A stretch of 64,000 nt of DNA from Geovibrio ferrireducens (GTDB lineage: Bacteria > Chrysiogenota > Deferribacteres > Deferribacterales > Geovibrionaceae), in contig NZ_JAJAPB010000010.1 in NCBI RefSeq assembly GCF_026226615.1, positions 32,381 to 96,380 of the forward strand, written 5' to 3'. The position numbers and the translations under genes were made by a program. Each line of letters begins with the position of its first letter. The first letter of the stretch is position 1. This document shows, one piece after another, positions 28,013-37,603 of this stretch. The notes below the pieces were generated by a model. That model saw only the letters and a program-made list of their open reading frames with translations, did no database searches and was not told the origin of the DNA.

Positions 28013-29911
28013 TTAATTCTCCATCAGGTAAAGGCGCATATCCGTTTCGATAGTCCTTTCCCTGCCGTCCTGAAGCTTGATAAGCGCTTTTATGTTAACT
28101 GATTCTGTGTCCTCATACAGGGCTTTGGTGATTTCGCTGTATTTCTCCTCAATGAAGCCGCGGCGTACCTTGCGGGTTCTGGTGAGCTCTCCGTCATCCG
28201 CATCAAGCTCTTTGTAAAGCAGAACAAACTTCCTCACTCTCATTTCCGGCGGAAGCTGCGCGTTCACCGTCTCCAGCTCCCCGGCAACAAGCCTGTAAAC
28301 CTCTTCCTTTGCGGAAAGGTCAGTGTATGTGGTATAGGCAATTTTGTTGTTCTCCGCCCATTTGCCCACAATGCTCATGTCAATGTTGAGGATCAGGGTG
28401 ATATATTCGCGTCCGTCACCCAGAGTTACTGCCTCTTTGATATACGGGCTGAATTTTATTTTGTTTTCAATGAATTGCGGCGAAAATCTCGTTCCGTCCT
28501 TCAGATGCATGAGATCCTTCATACGGTCTATGACCACCAGCTTCCCGTTTTCATCAAAATAGCCGGCATCACCGGAATACAGCCAGCCGTCACGCAGGGA
28601 TTCCTCAGTCGCCTCGCTGTTTCCGTAATATCCGGCAAATACGGCATCACTGCGTGAAATTATCTCGCCGTTTTCCGTGATTTTTATCTCTGTTCCTTTG
28701 ATAGGCGCACCGACCGAGGTGAAGTCCACATCGCTGTTTCTGTGGATGCAGGAAATGCCTGCAATCTCCGTCTGACCGTAGATCTGCTTAAGGTTTATGC
28801 CGAGGGCGTGGAAGAAACGGAACGTATCAGGCCCCAGAGCCGCACCGCCTGTCATGGCGCTTCTGAGGTTGCTGAACCCCATGCGCTCCTTGAGCTTGCG
28901 GAAAAGTATCTGATATGCAAAGGCGTAGCGCAGTTTAAGCATCAGCGAAGGGGTCTGTCTGCTGAATTTCGCATCCGCATATTCATACCCCACGGGGAGC
29001 AGTCTGTTATATACGAAACGCTTGAACGGCGTTGCGTCCATTATCTTAACCTGAACTGTGGAGGCCATATTCTCCCACACTCTCGGCGGTGAGAACACGA
29101 AATCTGGGCCTATCTCCTTCATATCCGCCTGAACCGTATCAGTGCTTTCGGGAAAATTTACCGTAAAGCGGAAGCGCAGAGCGCTGACCACGCACATCAT
29201 CTGCTCGCCTATCCAAGGCAGGGGGAGGAAGGAGACAAACTCGTCCCTGTCATTCTTGGGGTCTGCCTCAGCGAGGCTTTCCGCCATTGTCAGCAGGTTT
29301 TTATGGGTGAGCATGGCAAGCTTGGGGTGTCCCGTGGTTCCGGAGGTGGTACACATCACAGCCACATCGTTTTCGGAAATGCTTTTGAGCCGCCCTTCCA
29401 TATAACGCTTTATCCACTCCCCCCCGACCTTTTCACGGGCGAGAATATCCTTGAAATATATCAGTTTTTCATCGTCATACTGATACATCCCCTTATCATC
29501 GTAGTAGATTATTTTTTTAACCGCAGGCAGTTCCGGCAGGAGTTCAAGTATCTTGTCCGTCTGCTCCTGATCTTCAGCTATAACAAGCGATGTACCGGAG
29601 GTCTGAAGCAGATACTTCACCTCCTCCGTAACGGAGTCCTGATAAATGCCGAAGGGCACAGCCCCCACAAGCTGGGCGGCAAGCTCCGCATAAACCCATT
29701 CCGGCTTATTGTCGCCGATTATGGCAACCCTGTCCTCCGGTCTTATACCGATATGCTCGAAGTACAGCGCAAGCTTGACAACATTGCCCGCATATTCCTT
29801 CCAGTCCGATTCCTGCCAGATTCCGAAGTCCTTCTCACGGACTGCGGTCTTGGCGGGCTGTTCCATGAAGTTTTTATACAGATAATAGGGAAGAGTCCTG
29901 TCTAAACCCAT
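28013..29911 (-). CDS. AMP-dependent acyl-CoA synthetase, long-chain (FadD/FAA15) type
   Basis: Activates a carboxylic acid to its acyl-CoA through an acyl-adenylate. The 632 residues contain the phosphate loop TSGTTGHPK near 190, the QIYGQTEIAG motif and the YSGDAGYFDENGKLVVIDRMKD region with the hinge aspartate. This is the long-chain ligase architecture, but the chain-length preference cannot be told. It sits between livG (10-bp overlap) and livH (2-bp gap), strongly tying it to the substrate of the importer. Confidence 0.88.
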   Translation of the reverse strand: MGLDRTLPYYLYKNFMEQPAKTAVREKDFGIWQESDWKEYAGNVVKLALYFEHIGIRPEDRVAIIGDNKPEWVYAELAAQLVGAVPFGIYQDSVTEEVKYLLQTSGTSLVIAEDQEQTDKILELLPELPAVKKIIYYDDKGMYQYDDEKLIYFKDILAREKVGGEWIKRYMEGRLKSISENDVAVMCTTSGTTGHPKLAMLTHKNLLTMAESLAEADPKNDRDEFVSFLPLPWIGEQMMCVVSALRFRFTVNFPESTDTVQADMKEIGPDFVFSPPRVWENMASTVQVKIMDATPFKRFVYNRLLPVGYEYADAKFSRQTPSLMLKLRYAFAYQILFRKLKERMGFSNLRSAMTGGAALGPDTFRFFHALGINLKQIYGQTEIAGISCIHRNSDVDFTSVGAPIKGTEIKITENGEIISRSDAVFAGYYGNSEATEESLRDGWLYSGDAGYFDENGKLVVIDRMKDLMHLKDGTRFSPQFIENKIKFSPYIKEAVTLGDGREYITLILNIDMSIVGKWAENNKIAYTTYTDLSAKEEVYRLVAGELETVNAQLPPEMRVRKFVLLYKELDADDGELTRTRKVRRGFIEEKYSEITKALYEDTESVNIKALIKLQDGRERTIETDMRLYLMEN

Positions 29912-30684
29912 TGCTCCTCCCCAAGATAGGCGGCTATCACGTCCGGGTGGGATGAAATCTCCTCCGGCGTGCCTTCCTTACAGATTTTTTCACCGAAGTT
30001 AACAGCGACAACTCTGGTTGAAATGTCCATGACCACTTTCATATCATGCTCAATGAGGATTACAGTAACCCCTGCCTCTTCATTGATGTCTATGATGAAT
30101 CTTGCCATGTCCTCCGTCTCCTCACTGTTCATCCCCGCCATCGGCTCATCAAGGAGAAGAAGCCTCGGTTCAAGACAGAGGGCACGGGCAAGCTCCACCC
30201 TCTTCTGGAGGCCGTAGGAGAGCTCGTAGACATGCTTTTTGCGTATGTGGGTGAGGCGGAGAAAGTCGATAACCTTTTCCACCCTTTTGCGGTGCTCTAT
30301 CTCCTCTTTCCTTGCTTTTCCGAAGTAAAGCATGGAGGAGAGAAGCCCGTATTTTATGAAAATGTGCCGTGAGAGCATGAGGTTGTCCAGAACTGTCATC
30401 CCCTTGAAGAGCTCAAGGTTCTGAAATGTGCGCACAATGCCCATCTGCGGGCGCTTATGCACCGGAGTGCCTGTTATGTCTGTTCCGTCGTAGATAATTT
30501 TCCCTTTGGTGGGCGGGTAAATGCCCGTGATTGTATTGAGAATGCTTGTCTTCCCCGCTCCGTTGGGGCCTATGATGGAGAATATTTCACCCTCGTAAAC
30601 CTGAAACCGGACTCCGGCTATTGCCTGTATGCCGCCGAAGCTGAGGTAGATGTTGTCCACATTCAATAAAGGCTTCTTTTCCAT
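29902..30684 (-). CDS. livG: ABC transporter ATPase LivG
   Basis: First gene of the importer operon: ATP-binding subunit with Walker A GPNGAGKT at 39-46, signature LSYGLQKRVELARAL near 150 and Walker B LLLLDEPMAGMN. The 260 residues include the C-terminal BCA-type segment. AGGGAA precedes the ATG by 4 nt. It pairs with LivF to energise LivHM. Confidence 0.92.
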   Translation of the reverse strand: MEKKPLLNVDNIYLSFGGIQAIAGVRFQVYEGEIFSIIGPNGAGKTSILNTITGIYPPTKGKIIYDGTDITGTPVHKRPQMGIVRTFQNLELFKGMTVLDNLMLSRHIFIKYGLLSSMLYFGKARKEEIEHRKRVEKVIDFLRLTHIRKKHVYELSYGLQKRVELARALCLEPRLLLLDEPMAGMNSEETEDMARFIIDINEEAGVTVILIEHDMKVVMDISTRVVAVNFGEKICKEGTPEEISSHPDVIAAYLGEEQWV

Positions 30685-30739
30685 ATACTTCCCTGACCAT
30701 AAGCGGCTGAGGTAGCCGCAGAAAATGAATTATGGCAAA

Positions 30740-30768
30740 AAGTTAACACGGCGTTCTGCTTAAGTCAA
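30740..30768 (-). promoter_or_regulatory. Candidate promoter of the LIV-type operon
   Basis: On the minus strand TTGACT (30768-30763) is followed after 17 nt by TAACTT (30745-30740). The -10 box is poor. The start point would be about 50 nt before livG. Confidence 0.35.
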
Positions 30769-30813
30769 AGTAATTTTAGCCGCATTAAAATTAATTACGG
30801 CACACTTAACACG

Positions 30814-30875
30814 ATAACTGAAATAAGTGAATTATCACTGAACAGGCGATCAAATAATCAAACGATCTCAGTTAT
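30814..30875. promoter_or_regulatory. Nested inverted repeats upstream of livG
   Basis: An outer pair ATAACTGA (30814-30821) and TCAGTTAT (30868-30875) encloses an inner palindrome AGTGA-ATTA-TCACT (30826-30839). They lie between suhB and the candidate livG promoter. They may be operator sites for the importer operon or a structure at the end of suhB; there is no T-tract. Confidence 0.35.
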
Positions 30876-30878
30876 TTT

Positions 30879-31640
30879 TCAGCATTTTATGAGTTCCAGC
30901 ATCTTCTCATGCACAAGCCCGTTTGAAGCGATGATAAAATCTCCGGTTATGCTGTGCTTTCTGCTCTCCGGACCGCTGACTCTTCCGCCCGCTTCCTGAA
31001 CAATGCATATCCCCCCTGCCACATCCCACGGCTTGAGGTTGAACTCATAATAGCAGTCGAAGGTTCCTTTAGCAGTATAACACAGATCCAGTGCAGCAGA
31101 ACCTGCCCTGCGTATGCCTCTGGTATTGCCGAGAACTTTTCCCAGCATGGAGAGCACGTCCGGGCATCTGCTTTCAACAATAGAGTAAGGGAAGCCTGTA
31201 GCGATCAGCGACTTTTTTGTTTCCTGTGTTTCTGAAACACGTATGCGCTCATTGTTCAGGAACGCACCCGCTCCCTTCTCAGCGCAGAACATTTCACCCA
31301 GCACAGGGTTGTAAACAAGGCCGCGCACCGCCTCGCCTTTCTCATAAAAGCCGATTGATATTGCAACAAACGGAAAAGAATGCACAAAGTTTGTTGTTCC
31401 GTCTATGGGGTCTATGTAGATTGCCTTTTCCGGCTCCTCATTACCTGTGGAGGATTCCTCCCCTATTATCACGTGTTCGGGGAAAAGCGGCGAAAGCTTT
31501 TGTTTCAGAAAGTTTTCCACCGCCACATCATATTCGGTAACAAGGTCAATGCTCCCCTTGTATTTAACCTCTTTACTCTTTTTAAAACCGTCTTTTATAA
31601 TTTCACCCGCTTCGAGAGCGGCTTTAATAAGCTCTTCCAT
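30879..31640 (-). CDS. suhB: Inositol-1-monophosphatase family protein
   Basis: Mg2+-dependent phosphatase of the SuhB/IMPase family, 253 residues. Metal-binding motifs GEES (60-63), DPIDGT (77-82) and WDVAGG (about 205) are intact. The substrate may be inositol phosphate, a nucleotide such as PAP, or fructose bisphosphate, and SuhB can also act in rRNA antitermination, so the in vivo role is open. ATG 31640 is set by AGGAGGAAGC directly upstream; the 15 codons before it lack a ribosome site. Confidence 0.87.
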   Translation of the reverse strand: MEELIKAALEAGEIIKDGFKKSKEVKYKGSIDLVTEYDVAVENFLKQKLSPLFPEHVIIGEESSTGNEEPEKAIYIDPIDGTTNFVHSFPFVAISIGFYEKGEAVRGLVYNPVLGEMFCAEKGAGAFLNNERIRVSETQETKKSLIATGFPYSIVESRCPDVLSMLGKVLGNTRGIRRAGSAALDLCYTAKGTFDCYYEFNLKPWDVAGGICIVQEAGGRVSGPESRKHSITGDFIIASNGLVHEKMLELIKC

Positions 31641-31733
31641 GCTTCCTCCTGAAAATTTTAATAATTTAACACTTGCAGAAATCAAACCTTTCCGCTAATT
31701 TTCCAAATCTGTTATTTACGGGGGATTATTGCC

Positions 31734-32780
31734 TTGACCAGCGCCGGAAACTACATCGACATAAGCAAACTAAGCTTTAATGTATCCATAGAGGAATGTT
31801 TCGCCAATCTGAAGCCGCATCCGAAATTTTCAGGCTGCACATTTGACAACTACATACCCGATGAAAACTTCCCCTCTCAGCACTATATCAAAAATCTGCT
31901 GAAAGAAACAGCCGAGATGATGAAAAAGAAGTATGAAAAGCCTGTCAAAAAAGGATTTTCGTTCTTTAAACCCAAACCGGCGTTCCAGAAGCCGCTCAAC
32001 ATATACATAGACGGAAGCTACGGAATAGGCAAAACACACCTCCTCAGCGCCACATACAACATGACTGATATGAAAAAAGCGTTCATGAGCTTTTCAGAGA
32101 TGAATTACTTTTTCCATTATCTCGGTGTGGAAAAATGCATAGAGGAATTCTCCAAGCTGGATCTGCTTCTCGTGGACGAGTTTGAGTTGGATGACCCTGC
32201 CATGTGTCTTATAATGGTGCGTTTTTTTAAGGAAGTTAATAAAGATACGCTGATCGTAACCACTTCAAACACGCTGCCGAGTGAGCTCGGCAAGCTCCGC
32301 TTTCAGGTGGACAGGTTCGAGAAGGAGATGGGCGTGATAGCCGCCTCCTTCAAAACCGTTGTGGTGGAAGGGGAGGACTACCGCAAAAAACACAAGATAT
32401 GGAAACGGAACGTTTCGACGGAATCCTTCTTTGACGCTTTCACCAACTATATCGGCGAAGCCAAGGCGAAGACCCGCACAGATTTTGATAAGCTCATGAA
32501 AATCCTTGAGGAGAACCACCCTTTCAGATATTTCATGATCCCCTCAAACTGCGAGGCTATGTTCATAGACGGACTTCTGCCGTTCAAAGAGCTTAACAGT
32601 GCGCTGCGGTTCAACCACCTTATAGACCACTGCTACTATTACAACACGAAGCTTTTCATAAAATCAGAGTATGAGCTTAAGGATCTGTTTTCGGCGGCAA
32701 TGCTGGAATCGCCGTTTGAAAAGAAGCTGAAACGCTGCCTTTCAAGGCTGGATGAGCTTGCGGTGTTCTACAGAAGCTGA
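31734..32780 (+). CDS. zapE: AFG1/ZapE-family ATPase
   Basis: P-loop ATPase of the ZapE/AFG1 family, linked in E. coli to Z-ring constriction and in eukaryotes to membrane-protein quality control. Walker A GSYGIGKT is at 94-101 and Walker B LLLVDEFELDD near 145. The N-terminal ISKLSF segment and the FDNY box precede the P-loop. The 348 residues are typical. The start is a TTG with GGGGG about 9 nt upstream. It stands alone on the plus strand between two minus-strand operons. Confidence 0.82.
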   Translation: MTSAGNYIDISKLSFNVSIEECFANLKPHPKFSGCTFDNYIPDENFPSQHYIKNLLKETAEMMKKKYEKPVKKGFSFFKPKPAFQKPLNIYIDGSYGIGKTHLLSATYNMTDMKKAFMSFSEMNYFFHYLGVEKCIEEFSKLDLLLVDEFELDDPAMCLIMVRFFKEVNKDTLIVTTSNTLPSELGKLRFQVDRFEKEMGVIAASFKTVVVEGEDYRKKHKIWKRNVSTESFFDAFTNYIGEAKAKTRTDFDKLMKILEENHPFRYFMIPSNCEAMFIDGLLPFKELNSALRFNHLIDHCYYYNTKLFIKSEYELKDLFSAAMLESPFEKKLKRCLSRLDELAVFYRS

Positions 32781-32812
32781 AAAAGCCTCCGCAGAACACC
32801 CCGCCCTTTATC

Positions 32813-34741
32813 TTAGGAATACTTATCAATCATCACATTAAGCTTGCCGATGAAGTTTTCAATCTCCGCCTGGAGAGCATCGACCTCATTTGCCGGGTTC
32901 TCCCTCTTTTCAAGCATATGCTTTATCTTCTGCGCCAGTGCGTGGACATTCCTGTGAGGAGCATCCAGAGCCGCGAAATCAGGATCACGGCCGAAGGCTG
33001 CCTCGCCCTCATTCCTGACGAATTTGGTGAACTCGCATTCTTCAAATGACTTTATCTCCACACGCTCATTGTACATATAGCCGTGGTAGACAGACTTCAT
33101 CATCAGAACATGGCTTGCCTTCGCATGGATAAACGGAATGATTTTCGCATCCAGTGTAAACTTCTTAAGCTCGGATTCGGATTCGTCAAGCTGCTGAACG
33201 ACAATCTCAACACCCTTAACCATTTTATCTATGCCGCCGGAGTTCATTTCGCTCATTTTAGCCACATCTTCTATATTCACCGCTATCTGTGACGTAGCGG
33301 CGGACTGCTGCTGAACAGCGGAGGCGATATGCATAAGAAGCCCGTTCAGTTCCTCCACCGATGCCTTGATGTCCATGAACTTCTCATTGGCGGTGACAAC
33401 CTTACTTCCCTGAAGATTTACTATCTCAAGAGCTTTTCCGGCATTGCCCACAGCCGCCTGAACCTTGAACTGCATGGAACTGACAACCTTTGTAATATCC
33501 GCCGCCGACTGATGGGTTTTTTCAGCCAGTTTGCGCACTTCGTCCGCAACCACGGCAAAACCTCTGCCCGCTTCCCCTGCCCTTGCAGCTTCTATTGCGG
33601 CGTTCAGCGCAAGGAGGTTGGTCTGCTCTGTAATATCAGTAATTACCTGAACAATCTCACCCACTTCCACAGACGACTTAAGCAGATCCTGCATCTCACC
33701 TGCCAGAGTGTTTACAAGCCCGCTTACGTTAGAGGCAAGCTTAGTGGTCTCCTGCATGGCGATGCCGCCATCCTCTGACAATCGGAGGGTTTCATCAGCC
33801 TTGGTGGAGGAGTTCTGTATATTCTCGGCGGAATCCCTCACTGTGGCGCTGACCTCTTCACTGGCCGCGGCCACTTCACCCGCAAGGCGGAGGGTTTCGT
33901 CATTCATCTTTTTAATGCGCATTGCAGAGAGGGAAAGCGGCAGAACCTGTTCCATAACATTTGAAATAGACCGGAAAGTACCTGTTATATCCCGCCCGAT
34001 AATCTCCATGAACTTGTTGTATCTGGCTGCTATTTCCCCCATCTCATCGCGGGAGGAAATGTCTGACTTGAGGCTCAGGTCAAGGTTCTCCGCGGCGTTT
34101 ACAATGGTATTCTGGAGCTTGTCCACATTCCTGATAACCAGCCTGTTCACAAGGAAATATATTATGAAAACCAGAGCCATCCCGCACAGCAGGACAAAAA
34201 CATCGGAAATAAAAGACATCCGCTGAACACTGATAAGCGCGTCACGTTTAAGTTTCACAAGGTAATAGGAATTTACAGTACCCTCCTGCCAGTCGGTGTG
34301 GCAGCGCAGGCAGTAGCCTATGGTTTTAACGGGGAAATGGTAAACCATGTTGCCGTTGTCTGTAAAGCTTTCCTCATGCTCCGGGTTGAACTCATACTCC
34401 ACCTTCTGCCCGACCTTTTCAGGACTGGATGAATAAGCCACCAGCCCGTCCGTGTGAACAAGGGAGAACTCGGCGACATCGTGATATTTGCCGATTTCAG
34501 CTATCATGTTTTTAAAAACATGCATGTTCCCCTTTTTCAGCGAGTCGTAAGTGGACATGAAGATCATATCCTTAAGCTGGTTCATGTAGCTTGAGAGTGC
34601 TGTTTCCACCTTATGGAGCCTTATGCTGTCCAGCACCAGAACACCGAAAACAGTGAGAGCCACCAGAAGAGAGGAGGCTATTGCCATTTTGACCTTAAGC
34701 GAAAGGCCGTCCAGATAATGAATTATGCTTTTTATGCTCAT
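32813..34741 (-). CDS. Methyl-accepting chemotaxis protein with periplasmic heme c motif and CZB domain
   Basis: A 642-residue chemoreceptor. Membrane helices at about 19-39 and 178-198 frame a periplasmic sensor carrying one c-type heme motif, CLRCH at 144-148. A HAMP-like region and the signalling coiled coil follow, with the tip [20 protein letters not shown]. The C-terminal 110 residues look like a chemoreceptor zinc-binding (CZB) domain, with the His/Cys pattern HAKASH, ECEF and PHRNVH. DcrA of Desulfovibrio is a known heme c chemoreceptor sensing oxygen or redox. The ATG overlaps the hydrogenase small-subunit stop (ATGA), so the receptor is the third gene of the hydrogenase operon. Confidence 0.87.
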   Translation of the reverse strand: MSIKSIIHYLDGLSLKVKMAIASSLLVALTVFGVLVLDSIRLHKVETALSSYMNQLKDMIFMSTYDSLKKGNMHVFKNMIAEIGKYHDVAEFSLVHTDGLVAYSSSPEKVGQKVEYEFNPEHEESFTDNGNMVYHFPVKTIGYCLRCHTDWQEGTVNSYYLVKLKRDALISVQRMSFISDVFVLLCGMALVFIIYFLVNRLVIRNVDKLQNTIVNAAENLDLSLKSDISSRDEMGEIAARYNKFMEIIGRDITGTFRSISNVMEQVLPLSLSAMRIKKMNDETLRLAGEVAAASEEVSATVRDSAENIQNSSTKADETLRLSEDGGIAMQETTKLASNVSGLVNTLAGEMQDLLKSSVEVGEIVQVITDITEQTNLLALNAAIEAARAGEAGRGFAVVADEVRKLAEKTHQSAADITKVVSSMQFKVQAAVGNAGKALEIVNLQGSKVVTANEKFMDIKASVEELNGLLMHIASAVQQQSAATSQIAVNIEDVAKMSEMNSGGIDKMVKGVEIVVQQLDESESELKKFTLDAKIIPFIHAKASHVLMMKSVYHGYMYNERVEIKSFEECEFTKFVRNEGEAAFGRDPDFAALDAPHRNVHALAQKIKHMLEKRENPANEVDALQAEIENFIGKLNVMIDKYS

Positions 34742-35697
34742 TTGCGTCCCCTCTTCTCGGAGTACTTTTTAAAGTCGCTCCACGGAACATCCTCAACATT
34801 TTTTGCTTCTATGTATATGTCAGATGTAAAAGGCCATTTTTCATTAACACAGCCTATGCAGGGAGCATTGCTCTCCACGCAGACATTAACACTGCCGTTC
34901 CAGCGCCTTGTGGGGCAGTCCGCCTTTGTCACGGTTCCTCTGCACCCCTTTTTCAGCAGGCAGGAATGTTTGTCCTTGTTGTAGTCATCCAGATATATAT
35001 CCTGCGAGAAATACTGGAATCTGGTGCAGTTGTTGTGTATCAGTTCACCGAAATAGAGCGTAGGGATACCGTCCTTCATTGCGGGAAGCTTGCCTGTTGC
35101 TATCAGGTAGGCCACAGTCCCCATGAACCTGTCGGGCTGGATGGGGCAGCCGGGTATCTTGATAACCGGTTTTTTTATGCCTGTCATGCTCATATACTTT
35201 TCAACCGAAACAGCACCGGTCTCATTCATTCCGGAGGCGGGTATTCCCCCGAAGCATGAGCATGAGCCGCAGGCGATAATTGCCGATGCTTTTTCCATAT
35301 GCTTTTTGAGCTCATCATAAAGAGTGTGCTCACCAAGCATGCAGGCCTTTTTCATCTTAACCGGAATACTCCCCTCAACCACGAGAACGTGGCCGCCTTT
35401 AGCGGACACTGAATCCAGCATTTTCAGATAGCTTTCACCCTGACTGAAAGAGAGGTTGGGATGAACCTGAAGTCTTATCAGCTTCATTATGAAATCTATA
35501 AAGTTTGTTTCATTGCCATATGTGAGGGAGATTGAACAGCCTGTACAGCTCTGCCCCTGTATAAAGGAAACCAGAGGTCTGTCCGATGCGGCTATTTTCA
35601 TGAACCCTTCGGCTATCTCTGCGCCGAATATGTCCGCGCCGAAAGCCGCAACTGATATATCTCTGCATTTTTTAAGAAAGTCTCTTCTGCTTAACAT
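34738..35697 (-). CDS. [NiFe] hydrogenase small subunit, Tat-exported
   Basis: Electron-transfer subunit of a periplasmic uptake-type [NiFe] hydrogenase, 319 residues. A twin-arginine signal starts SRRDFLKK. Iron-sulfur ligands are all recognisable: CTGC (51-54), GSC in the [10 protein letters not shown] stretch, PGCPIQP, HNNC, the HSC/KKGC pair, ADCPTRR and APCIGC. The proximal site has SCTGC rather than the two-cysteine form of oxygen-tolerant enzymes. No C-terminal membrane helix is present, so it may be soluble. ATG 35697 follows AGGGTG. It is in the same reading frame as the large subunit, separated by TAG and three codons. Confidence 0.9.
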   Translation of the reverse strand: MLSRRDFLKKCRDISVAAFGADIFGAEIAEGFMKIAASDRPLVSFIQGQSCTGCSISLTYGNETNFIDFIMKLIRLQVHPNLSFSQGESYLKMLDSVSAKGGHVLVVEGSIPVKMKKACMLGEHTLYDELKKHMEKASAIIACGSCSCFGGIPASGMNETGAVSVEKYMSMTGIKKPVIKIPGCPIQPDRFMGTVAYLIATGKLPAMKDGIPTLYFGELIHNNCTRFQYFSQDIYLDDYNKDKHSCLLKKGCRGTVTKADCPTRRWNGSVNVCVESNAPCIGCVNEKWPFTSDIYIEAKNVEDVPWSDFKKYSEKRGRK

Positions 35698-35706
35698 CAA
35701 AGCACC

Positions 35707-37149
35707 CTAATGCACGGAGCAGGCTGTGCAGGGGTCGAAACTGCGTACAACTCTGCCCACTTCTACAGAACCGCCCTCACCGCCGAAGCGCACGGGGGTT
35801 CCTGTTATTGCTTTTTCAACCACACCGGCCTTGCCGTCTGCTGCGGGGCCGAAGTTCCATGTGGAGGGAACAATCATTTTATAGTCGGTGACCTTACCCT
35901 TTTCCGCCGTTATGTGATGCACAAGTGCGCCTCTGGCCGCAACGGAAAAGCCTACACCCTGCCCTGTTACCGGAGCCTGAAGGTCAACCGGGCGTATGGT
36001 GGGTTCGTCCAGCCTGAAATCCTCAGAGCGCTCAAAAAGATAATTACAGAGCCTAACTGATTCGTAAGCCCTTGCCAGTATTCTGGACATGGTTGATGAG
36101 GTGATATTTGTACTGCCGAATCTTCCGAGGAGAGATTTAAAGCCTGCATCATTATTCACGGCAAACCTCGCCACAGGCCCCACCTCAAGAGGAAAGCCTT
36201 CATATCTCGGCGCTTTTATCCAGCTATATGCGCCCTGTCTGTTTTCATCGGGTCTGCCGGAATTGTCATAGAATGAGGCGCTCAGAAGCTCCTTAACCTT
36301 TGAATAGTCAAAGTTTTTCCGCTCGCCGTTTATTATCACCCCTGCGTTAAAGAGGTTTGTACCTTTGGAGTCTTTAAAGGATGAATGAGCGTAGAATGTG
36401 TTGTATGTCTCGCCTATTTTGAAATACTGCGGATAGCGGCGGGCAATCTCCAGAGCATCGGGCAGGAATGAATTGTTCACAAAATCAGCCGTCTTTTCAA
36501 GCACATGGTAATACTTCATCAAAGTATCCGCGGTTATCTCCGTGGTTATGCCGCCGGGAAGGAGCGCATGGATAAACGGAACCTTGCCGCCGAGAAGGGC
36601 AAGCCCGGAAGCCGCCTCACTGCGTATTTTCAGCGCCTCAAAATAATGAAGCACCAGCCTGTATACCGCATCCTTATCCCTTATGTAGTCCCCTTCCGCT
36701 GCGCCGCCTATGAAGCCTGTCCCGGAGTTTCTTATCCACGCCGATATGTCTTTCAGGCGGGTGTCGCTGCCGCTGTAGGCCGCTGCCACAGAAAAATCAG
36801 CATAATCGGGAAGGCAGAGATTATAAAAATGAAGCAGATGATCGGTGACTATATGAAGCCCAAGAATCATATCTCTCAGAACAAGCCCGTTTGCAGGCGG
36901 AGTGACTTTGTAAATTTCTTCAAGAGCCATAACGGAAGAGACTCCATGAACCTCGTGGCACACACCGCATATCCTCTGGGCTATTCTGGCAGAATCCACA
37001 GGGTGTCTGCCCAGAAGCATTCTCTCGAACCCTCTGTACATATTCCCCGCTACACGTGCACGGGTAACCACACCCGAATCAATTTCAGTTTCGATTTTGA
37101 GGTGCCCCTCTATTCTGGAAACAGGGTCTACAGATAAAATACGGGCCAT
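35707..37149 (-). CDS. [NiFe] hydrogenase large subunit without C-terminal extension
   Basis: Catalytic subunit, 480 residues. Nickel ligands are in RICGVCHEVH (C61, C64) and DPCTACSVH (C474, C477). The frame stops with TAG directly after the conserved H480. In most [NiFe] hydrogenases a peptide beyond this histidine is cut off by a dedicated protease. Its absence is known for sensor-type (HupV/HoxC) enzymes and CooH. No maturation protease, cytochrome b subunit or hyp gene is nearby. ATG 37149 follows AAGGGGG. The small subunit and a chemoreceptor follow in the same transcript. Confidence 0.92.
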   Translation of the reverse strand: MARILSVDPVSRIEGHLKIETEIDSGVVTRARVAGNMYRGFERMLLGRHPVDSARIAQRICGVCHEVHGVSSVMALEEIYKVTPPANGLVLRDMILGLHIVTDHLLHFYNLCLPDYADFSVAAAYSGSDTRLKDISAWIRNSGTGFIGGAAEGDYIRDKDAVYRLVLHYFEALKIRSEAASGLALLGGKVPFIHALLPGGITTEITADTLMKYYHVLEKTADFVNNSFLPDALEIARRYPQYFKIGETYNTFYAHSSFKDSKGTNLFNAGVIINGERKNFDYSKVKELLSASFYDNSGRPDENRQGAYSWIKAPRYEGFPLEVGPVARFAVNNDAGFKSLLGRFGSTNITSSTMSRILARAYESVRLCNYLFERSEDFRLDEPTIRPVDLQAPVTGQGVGFSVAARGALVHHITAEKGKVTDYKMIVPSTWNFGPAADGKAGVVEKAITGTPVRFGGEGGSVEVGRVVRSFDPCTACSVH

Positions 37150-37224
37150 CAATCCCCCTTGTATTTCAGATCATCAATAAATGATGAACGTTATTTTATT
37201 TTAATTAATAAAAATTTGAACGAA

Positions 37225-37253
37225 ATCTAACAAAATCCAAAAACCCCTGTCAA
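37225..37253 (-). promoter_or_regulatory. Candidate promoter of the hydrogenase operon
   Basis: On the minus strand a perfect TTGACA (37253-37248) is followed after 17 nt by TTAGAT (37230-37225), or after 18 nt by TAGATT. The -10 box is weak, which would suit an activated promoter. The leader would be about 65-70 nt. No sigma-54 type site was seen. Confidence 0.4.
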
Positions 37254-37603
37254 TAGATATATTACAGATTCTTATAGCGGCTATTTGATAAAACAATGTT
37301 TAAATCTGAAAAATGGACTGACCATCATACCTAAAAAATATAATGTGCAGACTCAGACACTTATAGAATGTGTACTAATAATTCAGACTTTTAAGGTTAT
37401 GTTTAGCTGACAATCAAGGTAAAAAACTTATAAAAGCGTTATACTCATTTTTTAGTATATTTTGTGCATAAAACAAAAGCATATGTTGTTTTGAATACCT
37501 GATAGCATGAGAATATGATCAAAAAGTGCAGACAGCAGGCTCCCATGGGCGCGAATCCGATGTGCGGACAAACTAATAGGTATTCTTTAATAATATCAGA
37601 TGA

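Noticed and set aside
36505..37137. 210-residue plus-strand frame inside the hydrogenase large subunit
   Set aside because: Antisense shadow of a gene with intact catalytic motifs.
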